Positions 44,735 to 53,651 of a stretch of 64,000 nucleotides of DNA are shown here, in pieces; position 1 is the stretch's first letter, and each line of letters opens with the position of its first letter. The translations under genes were made by a program, and so were the position numbers. This DNA is from Streptomyces sp. NBC_01216 (lineage in GTDB: Bacteria > Actinomycetota > Actinomycetes > Streptomycetales > Streptomycetaceae): assembly GCF_035994945.1 (NCBI RefSeq), contig NZ_CP108677.1, positions 5,952,001 through 6,016,000 on the forward strand, given 5' to 3'. Below the pieces are notes generated by a model that was not told the origin of the DNA, did no database searches, and saw only the letters and a list, made by a program, of their open reading frames with translations.

Positions 44735-47247
44735 GAGAAGACCCAGCCAGTGATCAATGCGCACCCTTCTCGCGCCTTATCGATTTCCAAGTTCAGATCC
44801 GCTTTCGCGCCATCCGATCCGTGGACTGCCTTGTTCCAACCACGCAGGTACGGTCCACAAATCCCGTTGAATTCATCGATCGGGTTTTTGCCAGCATGGG
44901 TCGCATTAATCAACCCTTCTGCGAAAGCCACCCTTTTCAAGGTGTTATCGAGCAGATCGATCGATTCGAGGTTGCGCGCCACATCCTGCCCCCGCGCCAA
45001 CGAGTAGCGGACAACGCAGGAATGCAGGGCATGGTCAACCGCCTGCCTACACAGCCCTCTCACAACCTGACCTTCAGTCAAATAGGCAGTGGGAGACGAC
45101 CGTGGCGCCCAAGTGACGATGTTTCGGGCATCATCCAGCAATACTCTCCACATCTCGTCCGTCGACTCGATGTCGATTTCGCCTTTCTCGACATCACGGC
45201 TCACTCTCCAAGCTTGTCCGTTTACCGCCCGAGCAAGGAGATGCTGCTTCAAGCGCTCATCATGAGTAAAAACTATCACTCGTCGCTCGGAACTGAGATC
45301 GACCAAAACCGACGCCAGACGGTCAACTCGAATCTCATCAAAAGCATGAACAGGGTCATCCAGAATCAAGAAAGAGAACGGCCCAGACTCGGCAGTAGAG
45401 AGCAACGGAGCAAGGAGAAAAGCGTTTCTCTGCCCAGCGCTCAGCATTGACAGCTGCAATTCTTGACCACTCGAATTGCTTACGCTTACATCAGCCCGGG
45501 TTGTCGTCAGGTGAATTCCGTTCAAGTAGATCCCAACATCCTCCAGCAGCTGCCTGACTCGCTTATCCGCCCTCTCCTTGAAGCGTTCAGTCCGCTCTTT
45601 GCGCAGCTTGTCGGCCAGAGTCGTAGAGCACTTCTTAGTCTCTTGCCACAGAGCGCTTTCCTTAGCTGTTTCCTGCTCCGTCCGCCACACATGCAGGAAG
45701 TTTTCAAGAGCCCCCCTGCGCTCACGAAGCCACTTACGTGTCACCTCGCTTGCTTCGACCGCCACGCCACTCGCCTCACCCCAGCCAGCGGTATTAGTGG
45801 AGTTCCTCAAGGCCAGGAATGCGTCCCGTACCTCCAATGCAGGCCGACTCCCGTGGTAACTCATTGCAGTGCGAAGGCGCTCTGCAACTGCCGCTGCACT
45901 CGCCGATGCAGTCCTGTGAGCGCCGCTTGACGAATGGATCAACTCAAGAACTTCTGCGACGTGACTCACAACAGCAGAAGCATCCCTGAGTTCACTCAAT
46001 GCATCACGCATCTCTTCGTGGATTGGCGCCAGTTCAGCGTGCCGCTCCACATTCTCATGCAGAGTCTGCACCCAATTATCAACTGCCGAATTACAAACGG
46101 GGCATGCTGAGCCCGGTGCAACCTCAACAGCATCTTTGTAAAGCGCGTCCAAATGCTGAGAGATTCTCGGACTCGTCAGCTCAGGGACGCCCTCCAGCTT
46201 CTGGAATGCAGCATCCACGGACGACAGTGACAACCTCAGGCGTTCCACGTCTACACTGGTGACTTCTACCGTCGGCAAACCACCGTCTACGAGCTTGTGA
46301 CTAATCAGCCAGCCCTCGATGCTGTCGGTAATTTCCGGCCAGGAGACATCTTCTATATCGACCGCCGGCTCCTTGAGACGAAATAGACGGTCAACTTCGG
46401 CGACTCGAACCTTTCCATCCCTGAGGGCGACATCGATCTTCTTCTTACTAGTAGAGGCAGCCTCACTCAGCTCGGAAACCAGCGCCTCCAGATGCGTGAA
46501 AGCCCCGCCCAGCGCGAGAAGATTGGCAATGTAACGCTGCAAATCATTGCTCTGCTGGACTCGCCTTTCCACCTCTGCGTAGGAAAAGACGGGCGGATGC
46601 CCTTCCAGTGCGTGACGCCATGTGCTTCCCATGTCAACACGGCGCACTTCCGCAGAGGAGGTCTTCCATTCGCCGTAGGCGTCGCTAACTTCACCGCCGT
46701 CGGTGAGTACGCACTTCAAGGTCAGCTCTTCACCCGTTCGTACGAGTGTGACCTCCGCCCACGATTTCGAACTGTCACGGGCCCGATTAATCTTTTCCCA
46801 GAGCGGATCGAACTTGCTTCGCCCCGTAGGCGCGGCTACCTCAGTCCACCATCCTGTCTTGCCTGACATCGCGGTACGAATCCCATCAGCAATGGTCGAC
46901 TTGCCGGATCCGTTCGGGCCGTGATAAATGCTGATTCCAGGAGAAGGATCGATCGTCATGGAGAGCTCAGACGTAGTCCCCTGGAACCCACAGAGACGCA
47001 ACCCCTTGATACTCCAGGCTTCGCCCTGAGTAGGATCGAGTGCGCCTGAGTTTTCACCCTGAAGTTGGTTAAGCAACGCCCGAAGGTTTTCCCATCCCGC
47101 CTTCGTCTTTGTAGCGCCGGCCTGCATCCTCGCGGCAGCTTCAGAAAGGTCGGCATAGGTGAGCAGAGAAAGCTTGTGCCCCGCACCACTGCGCTTCCTG
47201 CTCTCCGGAACTGCCGCATCAGGGGTTTGGTTGTTCATGACGGTCAT
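44731..47247 (-). CDS. Zinc-hook SMC/Rad50-like ATPase (RloC-like architecture)
   Basis: An 838-residue ABC-type ATPase. Walker A G-P-N-G-S-G-K-S-T lies near residue 110. Coiled-coil arms flank a zinc-hook motif C-P-V-C near 380. The ABC signature L-S-A-G-Q-R-N-A is near 600, Walker B F-L-I-L-D-D-P near 625, and the H-loop F-T-H-D follows. The last 150 residues are helical and end with R-G-W-N-K-A-V-H-G near 800, an R-x6-H pattern as in HEPN nucleases. The order ABC core, zinc hook, C-terminal nuclease-like domain recalls RloC/PrrC anticodon nucleases. ATG 47247 follows GGAG; GC content is much lower than in neighbours. Confidence 0.85.
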   Translation of the reverse strand: MTVMNNQTPDAAVPESRKRSGAGHKLSLLTYADLSEAAARMQAGATKTKAGWENLRALLNQLQGENSGALDPTQGEAWSIKGLRLCGFQGTTSELSMTIDPSPGISIYHGPNGSGKSTIADGIRTAMSGKTGWWTEVAAPTGRSKFDPLWEKINRARDSSKSWAEVTLVRTGEELTLKCVLTDGGEVSDAYGEWKTSSAEVRRVDMGSTWRHALEGHPPVFSYAEVERRVQQSNDLQRYIANLLALGGAFTHLEALVSELSEAASTSKKKIDVALRDGKVRVAEVDRLFRLKEPAVDIEDVSWPEITDSIEGWLISHKLVDGGLPTVEVTSVDVERLRLSLSSVDAAFQKLEGVPELTSPRISQHLDALYKDAVEVAPGSACPVCNSAVDNWVQTLHENVERHAELAPIHEEMRDALSELRDASAVVSHVAEVLELIHSSSGAHRTASASAAAVAERLRTAMSYHGSRPALEVRDAFLALRNSTNTAGWGEASGVAVEASEVTRKWLRERRGALENFLHVWRTEQETAKESALWQETKKCSTTLADKLRKERTERFKERADKRVRQLLEDVGIYLNGIHLTTTRADVSVSNSSGQELQLSMLSAGQRNAFLLAPLLSTAESGPFSFLILDDPVHAFDEIRVDRLASVLVDLSSERRVIVFTHDERLKQHLLARAVNGQAWRVSRDVEKGEIDIESTDEMWRVLLDDARNIVTWAPRSSPTAYLTEGQVVRGLCRQAVDHALHSCVVRYSLARGQDVARNLESIDLLDNTLKRVAFAEGLINATHAGKNPIDEFNGICGPYLRGWNKAVHGSDGAKADLNLEIDKAREGCALITGWVFS

Positions 47248-47640
47248 GCCGACTCCACTGCATGGTGCTCGTGCCGCATGTAGGGACGTAATGCTAGCTG
47301 TGTGCCGGGGCAGAAGTATGGGGTTTTTGGAGCCCCTCAGCATCCACGACGCATTTATGCCTTTAGCTGGCTACGTTCCTATTTCTTACGTTATGACCAA
47401 TATGATGCTGGTCGTTCCACTCGCCGGGTTCACATCAGACAGCGGAGGATCGCCTTGAGGGTGCGGGCGCCTGGCTCAGGATGCATCGACGTCGCTGCTA
47501 TTTCGTGAGCGCTCGGAGTCCGCACACAGTCCGCAGGACACCCGATCAGGACCGTCGCACCCCATCGCCAGTCAACAGCAAAAGGCCAGGTCAGCGACCT
47601 ACAGGAGAGATCCCCGCAGGTCACCGACCCGGCCCGTTAC
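47248..47640. other. AT-richer intergenic region before the IS element
   Basis: About 390 bases containing no supportable gene. It is upstream of the zinc-hook ATPase and should hold its promoter; composition changes gradually from AT-rich near the ATPase to GC-rich near the IS. No repeat or hairpin of note was seen. Confidence 0.4.
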
Positions 47641-48727
47641 TAGGTCCTGTCTGAAGTTCGGATCATGAGGGCGGTGTGATGCTGCGGAGCCAGAGCATCG
47701 CACCGCACAGGTGCAGTCCGGCTTCGTAGCTGGTTGGGGTCTTGTCGTAGCGGGTGGCGATGCCCCGCCAGTTTCGGAGACGGTTGATGCACCGCTCGAC
47801 GGTGTTTCTCTTCTTGTAGAGCGCGGAGTCGTGGCTGACGGGGCGGCCTCCCTTGCGGCCTTTCTTCTTCCGGTTGGCGGCCTGGTCCTTCTTCTCCGGG
47901 ATGACGGCCTTGATGTTGCGTTTGCGCAGGTGAGCACGGTTGCTGCGGGACGAGTACGCCTTGTCGCCGGCTATGGCGTCCGGCCGGGTCCTCGGGCGCC
48001 CGACCGGCCCGCGGACCTTCACCTTCTCCAGCACCGGGACGAACTGCGGACTGTCACCGCACTGCCCGGGCGTGAGCACGAACGCCAGCGGACGGCAGCG
48101 CCGGTCAGCCGCCAGATGAATCTTGCTGGTCAGCCCACCCCTCGAACGCCCCAGGTCAGCGGCGGTCAAGCGGATCCGGTACCGTCGGCGAACCCGGCGT
48201 CGCTCCTCGCGGGCGGGGTCCTCTTCCTGCCGGTCTTGCGGCTGTTGTCCTTCCGCCGGGCCCCCTTTTCGGCCTCGACAGCCGCCTCCAGGGCTGCCAG
48301 CTGCTCCGGATCCAGGATCATCCCGGCGGCATGGTGGTGTGCCCGTGCTGTCGCCGAGTCCACGCTGACCAGCCCCAGGTCGACCTGGTCGCGGGCGGCA
48401 GCTTCCGCGATCACCATCTCCATCAGATTCTGGAAGATGCCCTGCTTCGCCCAGACCTGGAAGCGGTCGTAGGAACTCTGCCAGGGGCCGAACTCCTCCG
48501 GCAGGTCGCGCCACGGGCTGCCGGTCCGAAAGCGCCACATCGCCGCGTTGAAGTATTTCCGCAGGTCGGGGATAGGCCCGACCGCGGCGATCGGGAGATG
48601 GGGCTCAATCAGGGACCACTGCTCGTCGGTGAGATCGCCTCGCGCCATGGCCACTTGACTACCAAGGACACCCCGTCGCGCGCAGGCGATCCCACACATT
48701 CGTGATCTGGACTTCAGACAGGACCTA
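47641..48727 (-). mobile_element. Complete IS5-type insertion sequence
   Basis: The ends are inverted repeats, GGTCCTGTCTGAAGT identical at both ends and 23 of 26 positions matching further in. They are flanked by TA on each side (47641-47642 and 48726-48727), consistent with a TA target duplication. The body (47643-48725) encodes one transposase in two frames. The left flank is island DNA; the right flank begins with the candidate attR repeat. Confidence 0.9.
47663..48648 (-). CDS. IS5-family transposase, joined by -1 frameshift
   Basis: The first frame runs from ATG 48648 (M-A-R-G-D-L-T-D-E-Q-W) to a stop at 48166. The second continues in the -1 frame to 47663. The slippery heptamer A-AAG-GGG lies at 48268-48262, just where the frames should join. 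The fused product of about 328 residues has the DDE triad: D in S-V-D-S-A-T-A-R, D in A-G-D-K-A-Y, and E in N-T-V-E-R-C-I-N-R-L. It cuts and joins the IS ends. Both frames are intact, so the element is probably active. Confidence 0.88.
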
Positions 48728-48746
48728 GGAGACCAAGAAGAACTGA
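48728..48746 (+). repeat. Candidate attR
   Basis: GGAGACCAAGAAGAACTGA resembles the 3' end of the second binding-protein gene (16 of 19, with the stop codon aligned; E-T-K-K-N versus E-I-K-K-A). It directly follows the IS and may be the original 3' end of the host gene displaced by the island. Identity is too short to be decisive. Confidence 0.4.
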
Positions 48747-48872
48747 CCCGCCGCCCCGGCCGCCGCGCGCCCCGTCCGGAGAGCGCGGCGCCACGACGGT
48801 GGCACGCGAGAAGGGTTCGGCACGCGACGAGCGCGCCGGACCCTCCGCCGTACGTCCTCCGGGGCGGCGCCG

Positions 48873-49544
48873 CTACTGCGCGCCCGGCCGCACCAGGCCG
48901 CTCTCGTACGCGTACACCGCCGCCTGCACCCGGTCGCGCAGGCCCAGCTTCGTCAGCACGTGGCCCACGTGCGTCTTCACCGTCGTCTCGCTGACGAACA
49001 GATCCGCCGCGATCTCCGCGTTCGACAGCCCCCGCGCGACCAGCTTCAGCACCTCGACCTCACGCTCGGTCAGCGTGTTCAGCGTCTGCGGCACCTGTTC
49101 CTCACCCGAGGGCAGATGCGCCGAGTACTTGTCGAGCAGCCGCCGGGTGATCGACGGAGCCAGCATCGCCTCGCCCGCCGCCACCACCCGGATCGCCTGC
49201 ACCAGCTCGGCGGCCGGAGCGTCCTTCAGCAGGAACCCGCTGGCCCCGGCCCGCAGAGCCTCCACGACGTACTCGTCCAGATCGAAGGTCGTCAGCACCA
49301 GCACCTTCGCCGGACCGTCGCGTCCCGGACCGGTGATCTGCCGGGTCGCCTCCACGCCGTCCATCCTCGGCATCCGGATGTCCATCAGCACCACGTCGGG
49401 CTGCAGCGCCCGCACCTGCTCCAGCGCCTGCAGGCCGTCCCCGGCCTCACCGACGACCGCGATGTCCTGCTCCGCCTCCAGAATCATCCGGAAACCGGTG
49501 CGCAGCAGCGGCTGGTCGTCGACCAGAAGGACGCGGATGGCCAC
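48873..49544 (-). CDS. NarL/LuxR-family response regulator
   Basis: A 223-residue two-component regulator. The receiver domain has the acidic pair D9-D10, phosphoacceptor Asp55 in V-V-L-M-D-I-R-M-P, and Lys in L-L-K-D-A; the C-terminal LuxR helix-turn-helix reads L-T-E-R-E-V-E-V-L-K-L-V-A-R-G-L-S-N-A-E-I-A. No histidine kinase gene is next to it, so it is an orphan regulator here. It lies 10 bases after the RecB-like gene on the same strand. Confidence 0.93.
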   Translation of the reverse strand: MAIRVLLVDDQPLLRTGFRMILEAEQDIAVVGEAGDGLQALEQVRALQPDVVLMDIRMPRMDGVEATRQITGPGRDGPAKVLVLTTFDLDEYVVEALRAGASGFLLKDAPAAELVQAIRVVAAGEAMLAPSITRRLLDKYSAHLPSGEEQVPQTLNTLTEREVEVLKLVARGLSNAEIAADLFVSETTVKTHVGHVLTKLGLRDRVQAAVYAYESGLVRPGAQ

Positions 49545-49554
49545 AGGAACTCCT

Positions 49555-50457
49555 CTACGGGGCGGGCGGGACCGGCCCCATTCTGCCCTGCCCCGATTCG
49601 TCCGGCTCCGGCGGGCGTGCGGAGACGATCTCCAGCGGGTACACCGGGGGAGTGCCGCCGAACTCCGGGCACACCGCCTGGTGGTCGCACCAGCCGCACA
49701 GCTTCGTCGGCCGGGGCCGCCACTCCCCGGTCTCCGTCGCCAGCCGGATCGCCTCCCACAGCGCCAGCAGCTTCCGCTCCACCCGGAGCAGGTCGGCCTC
49801 CACCGGGTCGTACGTCAGCACGTCCCCGCTGCCCAGATAGACCAGCTGCAGGCGCCGCGGCACCACCCGCTTCAGCCGCCAGATCACCAGCGCGTAGAAC
49901 TTCATCTGGAACAGGGCACCCTCGCTGTACTCCGGCCGCGGCGCCTTGCCCGTCTTGTAGTCGACGATCCGCACCTCGCCCGTCGGGGCCACGTCGACCC
50001 GGTCGATCACCCCTCGCAGCCGCAGCCCCGAATCCAGCTCCGTCTCGACGAACAGCTCGCGCTCCGCCGGCTCCAGCCGCGTCGGGTCCTCCAGCGTGAA
50101 CCACCGCTCGACCAGCTGCTCCGCCTCGCCGAGCCAGTGGGCCAGACGCTCGCCCTCGGCGTCTTCCGCGAACAGCCCGGCCAGCTCCGGTCTCGACTCC
50201 AGAAGCCGGTCCCACTGCCCCGGAACCAGCGACTTCGCCCGCGGCGCCGTCCGCTCCACCGCCGGGGCGTCGAAGAGTCGCTCCAGCACCGCGTGCACCA
50301 GCGTGCCCCGGGTCGCCGCCTCGCTCGGCTTCTCCGGCAGCCTGTCGATCACCCGGAACCGGTACAGCAGGGGACACTGCATGAAGTCGCTCGCCCGCGA
50401 GGGCGACAGCGACACGGGGGCGCGGGGCCCCGCCGGCGGCTGCTCGCTCGTACTCAT
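49555..50457 (-). CDS. RecB-family PD-(D/E)XK exonuclease-like protein
   Basis: A 300-residue nuclease-fold protein. The catalytic motifs appear as G-V-I-D-R-V-D-V followed by V-D-Y-K-T-G-K near residue 160. Cysteines in F-M-Q-C-P-L-L-Y near the N-terminus and C-G-W-C-D-H-Q-A-V-C near the C-terminus match the AddB/Cas4-type iron-sulfur cluster. It is a stand-alone single-strand exonuclease domain without helicase, probably in DNA repair. ATG 50457 is chosen (M-S-T-S-E-Q). Divergent from the M50 protease. Confidence 0.88.
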   Translation of the reverse strand: MSTSEQPPAGPRAPVSLSPSRASDFMQCPLLYRFRVIDRLPEKPSEAATRGTLVHAVLERLFDAPAVERTAPRAKSLVPGQWDRLLESRPELAGLFAEDAEGERLAHWLGEAEQLVERWFTLEDPTRLEPAERELFVETELDSGLRLRGVIDRVDVAPTGEVRIVDYKTGKAPRPEYSEGALFQMKFYALVIWRLKRVVPRRLQLVYLGSGDVLTYDPVEADLLRVERKLLALWEAIRLATETGEWRPRPTKLCGWCDHQAVCPEFGGTPPVYPLEIVSARPPEPDESGQGRMGPVPPAP

Positions 50458-50590
50458 GACCCAGACCCTACGACCCGCCACCGACAGCGAGCGGCATACC
50501 ATCGACGACAGACCCCTCACACCGCATGATCGAGACGCGACGCGGTACCGCGACGGAGCGGATCACACAGTTCGGCCACGAAAGGAACCC

Positions 50591-51871
50591 GTGAACCAGG
50601 ACGACGAGCGCGGCGAGAACGACCGGCCGCGGTCCGGCGCATCGGAACCCGGGCCAGACGAACCGCGGCGGCCCGGCGGTCCCGCCGGCGGCGGAGGCGA
50701 CAAGCCGCGACGTGCCGAGGAGCCCGGCGGCGGCATCCTCATGGGCCGGCCCTTCGGCGTGCCCGTCTACGTCGCCCCCAGCTGGTTCCTCGTCGCCGCC
50801 CTCATCACCTGGGTCTTCGGCGACCAGATCCAGCGCGTACTGCCCGACCTCGGAGCCGCCCGCTACCTGGTCTCCCTGTTCTTCGCGGTCGCCTTCTACG
50901 CGTCCGTCCTGGTCCACGAACTGGCCCACACCGTCGCCGCGCTCCGGTTCAAACTCCCCGTGCGCCGTATCCAGCTCCAGTTCTTCGGCGGCGTCTCCGA
51001 GATCGAGAAGGAGACCGAGACCCCCGGGCGTGAATTCGTGCTCGCCTTCGTCGGTCCGCTGCTCTCCCTCGTCCTCGCCGGTGTCTTCTACCTCACCCTC
51101 TACGCCGTCGAACCCGGCACCGTCCCCGGTGTCCTCCTCGGCGGCCTGATGATCTCCAACCTGATCGTGGCGGTCTTCAACCTGCTGCCCGGGCTTCCGC
51201 TGGACGGCGGCCGGATGCTGCGCGCCGTGGTCTGGAAGATCACCGGCAAGCCGATGAGCGGCACCGTCGCCGCCGCCTGGGTCGGCCGCGCGCTCGCCGT
51301 CGCCGTCCTCATCGGCCTGCCGCTGCTCACCCGCACGGGTCTCCTCGGGAACGAGACCGACGAGATCAGCGGCATGGACACCGTCACCGACGCCCTGCTG
51401 GCCGCGATCCTCGCCGCGATCATCTGGACCGGCGCCGGCAACAGCCTGCGCATGGCCCGCCTGCGCGAACACCTCCCCGAACTGGGTGCCCGCAGCCTCA
51501 CCCGCCGCGCCATCCCGGTGGAACCGGCCACCCCGCTCTCCGAGGCGCTGCGCCGCGCCAACGAGGCCGGCGCCCGCGCCCTCGTCGTCGTCGACGGCCA
51601 GGGCACCCCCACCGGACTGGTCCGCGAGACCGCCATCGCCGGAGTCCCGCAGCACCGTCGCCCCTGGGTGGCCGTCAGCGGCCTGGCCCAGGACCTCACC
51701 GAGGGCATGCGGGTGCCGGCCGAGCTGTCCGGCCAGCCCCTCCTGGACCACCTGCGCGCCAGCCCCGCCACCGAGTACCTCGTCGTCGAGGACACCGGGG
51801 AGATCTACGGAGTGCTCTCCACCGCGGACGTGGAACGCGCCTTCGTCCGGGCCATGGCAAGACCCTCCTGA
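50591..51871 (+). CDS. Site-2 protease family (M50) membrane metalloprotease with CBS domains
   Basis: A 426-residue membrane protease. A disordered N-terminus (1-45) precedes the transmembrane core with the zinc motif H-E-L-A-H near residue 109 and the third ligand in L-P-L-D-G-G-R near 204; paired CBS domains follow from about 300. This SpoIVFB-like domain plan is typical of intramembrane proteases sensing nucleotides through CBS. The substrate may be an anti-sigma factor or membrane regulator. GTG 50591 follows AAAGGAACCC. The next gene starts 21 bases later. Confidence 0.92.
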   Translation: MNQDDERGENDRPRSGASEPGPDEPRRPGGPAGGGGDKPRRAEEPGGGILMGRPFGVPVYVAPSWFLVAALITWVFGDQIQRVLPDLGAARYLVSLFFAVAFYASVLVHELAHTVAALRFKLPVRRIQLQFFGGVSEIEKETETPGREFVLAFVGPLLSLVLAGVFYLTLYAVEPGTVPGVLLGGLMISNLIVAVFNLLPGLPLDGGRMLRAVVWKITGKPMSGTVAAAWVGRALAVAVLIGLPLLTRTGLLGNETDEISGMDTVTDALLAAILAAIIWTGAGNSLRMARLREHLPELGARSLTRRAIPVEPATPLSEALRRANEAGARALVVVDGQGTPTGLVRETAIAGVPQHRRPWVAVSGLAQDLTEGMRVPAELSGQPLLDHLRASPATEYLVVEDTGEIYGVLSTADVERAFVRAMARPS

Positions 51872-51892
51872 TAACCCCGGTACTCTGGTCAC

Positions 51893-52780
51893 ATGTCCGA
51901 ACCGACCGGTGCCGCCCGCCGACGCGGGCCCTTCAAGGTCGGGGACCAGGTCCAGCTCACCGACCCCAAGGGACGCCACTACACGTTCACGCTCGAGGCC
52001 GGGAAGAACTTCCACACCCACAAGGGTTCCTTCCCCCACGACGAGCTGATCGGTGCTCCCGAGGGCAGTGTTGTCCGTACCACGGGAAACGTCGCCTACC
52101 TTGCGCTGCGCCCCCTGCTCCCCGACTACGTCCTGTCCATGCCCCGCGGCGCCGCCGTGGTCTACCCCAAGGACGCGGGGCAGATCCTGGCCTTCGCCGA
52201 CATCTTCCCCGGCGCGCGCGTCGTGGAAGCCGGGGTCGGCTCGGGCTCGCTCAGCAGCTTCCTGCTCCGCGCCATCGGCGACAGCGGAATGCTGCACTCC
52301 TACGAGCGCCGTGAGGACTTCGCGGAGATCGCCAAGGGCAACGTCGAGCGCTACTTCGGCGGGCCCCACCCCGCCTGGCAGCTGACCGTCGGCGACCTCC
52401 AGGACAACCTGTCCGACACCGACGTCGACCGCGTCATCCTGGACATGCTCGCTCCCTGGGAATGCCTCGAGGCCGTCTCCAAGGCGCTCGTGCCCGGCGG
52501 CATCCTCTGCTGCTACGTGGCCACCACCACCCAGCTCGCCCGCACCGTGGAGTCCATCCGTGAGTTCGGCTGCTACGCCGAGCCGCAGCCCTGGGAGTCC
52601 ATGATCCGCAACTGGCACGTCGAGGGCCTGGCCGTCCGCCCGGACCACCGGATGATCGGCCACACCGGCTTCCTGGTCACCGCGCGCCGCCTGGCCGACG
52701 GGGTCGAGCCGCCGATGCGCCGCCGCCGTCCGGCCAAGGGCGCCTACGGCGAGGACTACGAAGGTCCCAACAAGGGCTGA
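51893..52780 (+). CDS. trmI: tRNA (adenine-58-N1)-methyltransferase TrmI
   Basis: A 295-residue SAM-dependent enzyme that makes m1A58 in the tRNA T-loop. The N-terminal beta domain (about 1-75) is followed by the Rossmann fold with motif I V-V-E-A-G-V-G-S-G-S-L near residue 105, and V-I-L-D-M-L-A-P-W near 180, both family-specific. Short spacing to the M50 gene suggests one transcript. In actinomycetes it is conserved near the proteasome locus, as here. Confidence 0.95.
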   Translation: MSEPTGAARRRGPFKVGDQVQLTDPKGRHYTFTLEAGKNFHTHKGSFPHDELIGAPEGSVVRTTGNVAYLALRPLLPDYVLSMPRGAAVVYPKDAGQILAFADIFPGARVVEAGVGSGSLSSFLLRAIGDSGMLHSYERREDFAEIAKGNVERYFGGPHPAWQLTVGDLQDNLSDTDVDRVILDMLAPWECLEAVSKALVPGGILCCYVATTTQLARTVESIREFGCYAEPQPWESMIRNWHVEGLAVRPDHRMIGHTGFLVTARRLADGVEPPMRRRRPAKGAYGEDYEGPNKG

Positions 52781-53012
52781 CGTCCCTCGGGCCTGACGTC
52801 CCGACAACGACGCCGTGCCGCCGTACACTTCCCGCCCCGCGTGTGGAAGTGCACGGCGGCACATCGACGTTCGGGCGTGTGCGGGTTCGCTTTCGGCATC
52901 GCCGTGCGCGGGCTTCCCGCGGTCCCCGTACCCCGGCTGTTCCGCCCGGCTGTGACCTGTGGCACGATGCCCGACAACTCCTTCCGCGCCACCTTCACAG
53001 GAGACTTCTCGC

Positions 53013-53594
53013 GTGCAGCCCTCCGCGGTCCCGGACCTCGCGCACACCCACGCCCGGCCGGTGCACTGGCTGGCCACCGCCACCGCGATGGCCGCGGTCG
53101 TCGCCCTGGCCGGCCTGATGCAGCCCGCGCCCGCGACCGCGATCACCGAGGCGGGCCCGAGGACGGCTCCGGCCGCCGTCCCCGCGGCGGCATCCGCTCC
53201 GGACTCCGCCACGGCCGAGTACCCCCTCCGGTGCGCCGGCGCGCCCACCAGGGTCGTCCGGCAGGGCCAGGGGGACCTGGACGGCGACGGCATCCCCGAG
53301 ACCGTTGCGGTCGTGCACTGCGAAGCGGGATCCGGGACCCCGCCCAGCGGCATATACGTGCTCACCCGGGGTGAGCACGGCACCGCGCGTGTGGTGGCCA
53401 CGCTGGTGGACCCGGCCCTGCGGAGGAGCGTCGCCGACTTCGCGGTGCGCGACGGCGCGGTCACCGCGACCCTGCTCGGCTACTCGTCCCCCGACGTGCC
53501 CAGCTGCTGCCCCGACGAGCGGGAGCGGTTCAAGTGGCGCTGGCAGGGTGGCGTGTTCGTACGCACCACTCCGGACGGCGCCCTCGCCCGGTGA
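53013..53594 (+). CDS. Secreted protein of unknown function
   Basis: A 193-residue protein with a membrane-targeting hydrophobic segment at about residues 22-42, ending in A-T-A, probably a signal peptide. The mature part has G-D-L-D-G-D-G-I-P-E-T, a calcium-binding FG-GAP/dockerin-like loop, and four cysteines that could form disulfides. GTG 53013 follows AGGAGACTTC. No enzyme family recognised. Confidence 0.75.
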   Translation: MQPSAVPDLAHTHARPVHWLATATAMAAVVALAGLMQPAPATAITEAGPRTAPAAVPAAASAPDSATAEYPLRCAGAPTRVVRQGQGDLDGDGIPETVAVVHCEAGSGTPPSGIYVLTRGEHGTARVVATLVDPALRRSVADFAVRDGAVTATLLGYSSPDVPSCCPDERERFKWRWQGGVFVRTTPDGALAR

Positions 53595-53651
53595 ACCGCG
53601 GCACACCCCTCCCGGAAGACCACGGAGCGTGAGAGTCGGGCGCCGTTCCCG

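Larger units (their letters stand above)
31607..48727. mobile_element. Integrated genomic island (mobilizable element plus cargo plus IS)
   Basis: The segment begins with a tyrosine integrase abutting a host gene and contains XRE regulator, excisionase, DUF3631 ATPase, MobC-like and relaxase genes, then variable cargo, then an IS5-type element. Flanking genes on both sides are ordinary core genes. No TraB/FtsK-type translocase or recognised replication initiator is present, so it looks like an integrative mobilizable element, possibly composite. The limits are inferred from gene content and from the 31588/48728 repeat. Confidence 0.7.

Noticed and set aside
44734..44764. Upstream ATG (44764) as start of the small HEPN-like gene
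   Set aside because: The ATG at 44734 forms a classic ATGA overlap with the ATPase stop codon and is the more likely coupled start.
50468..53464. Minus-strand frame of nearly 1000 codons opposite the M50 and trmI genes
   Set aside because: Chance frame caused by high third-position GC; crosses gene boundaries of the real genes.
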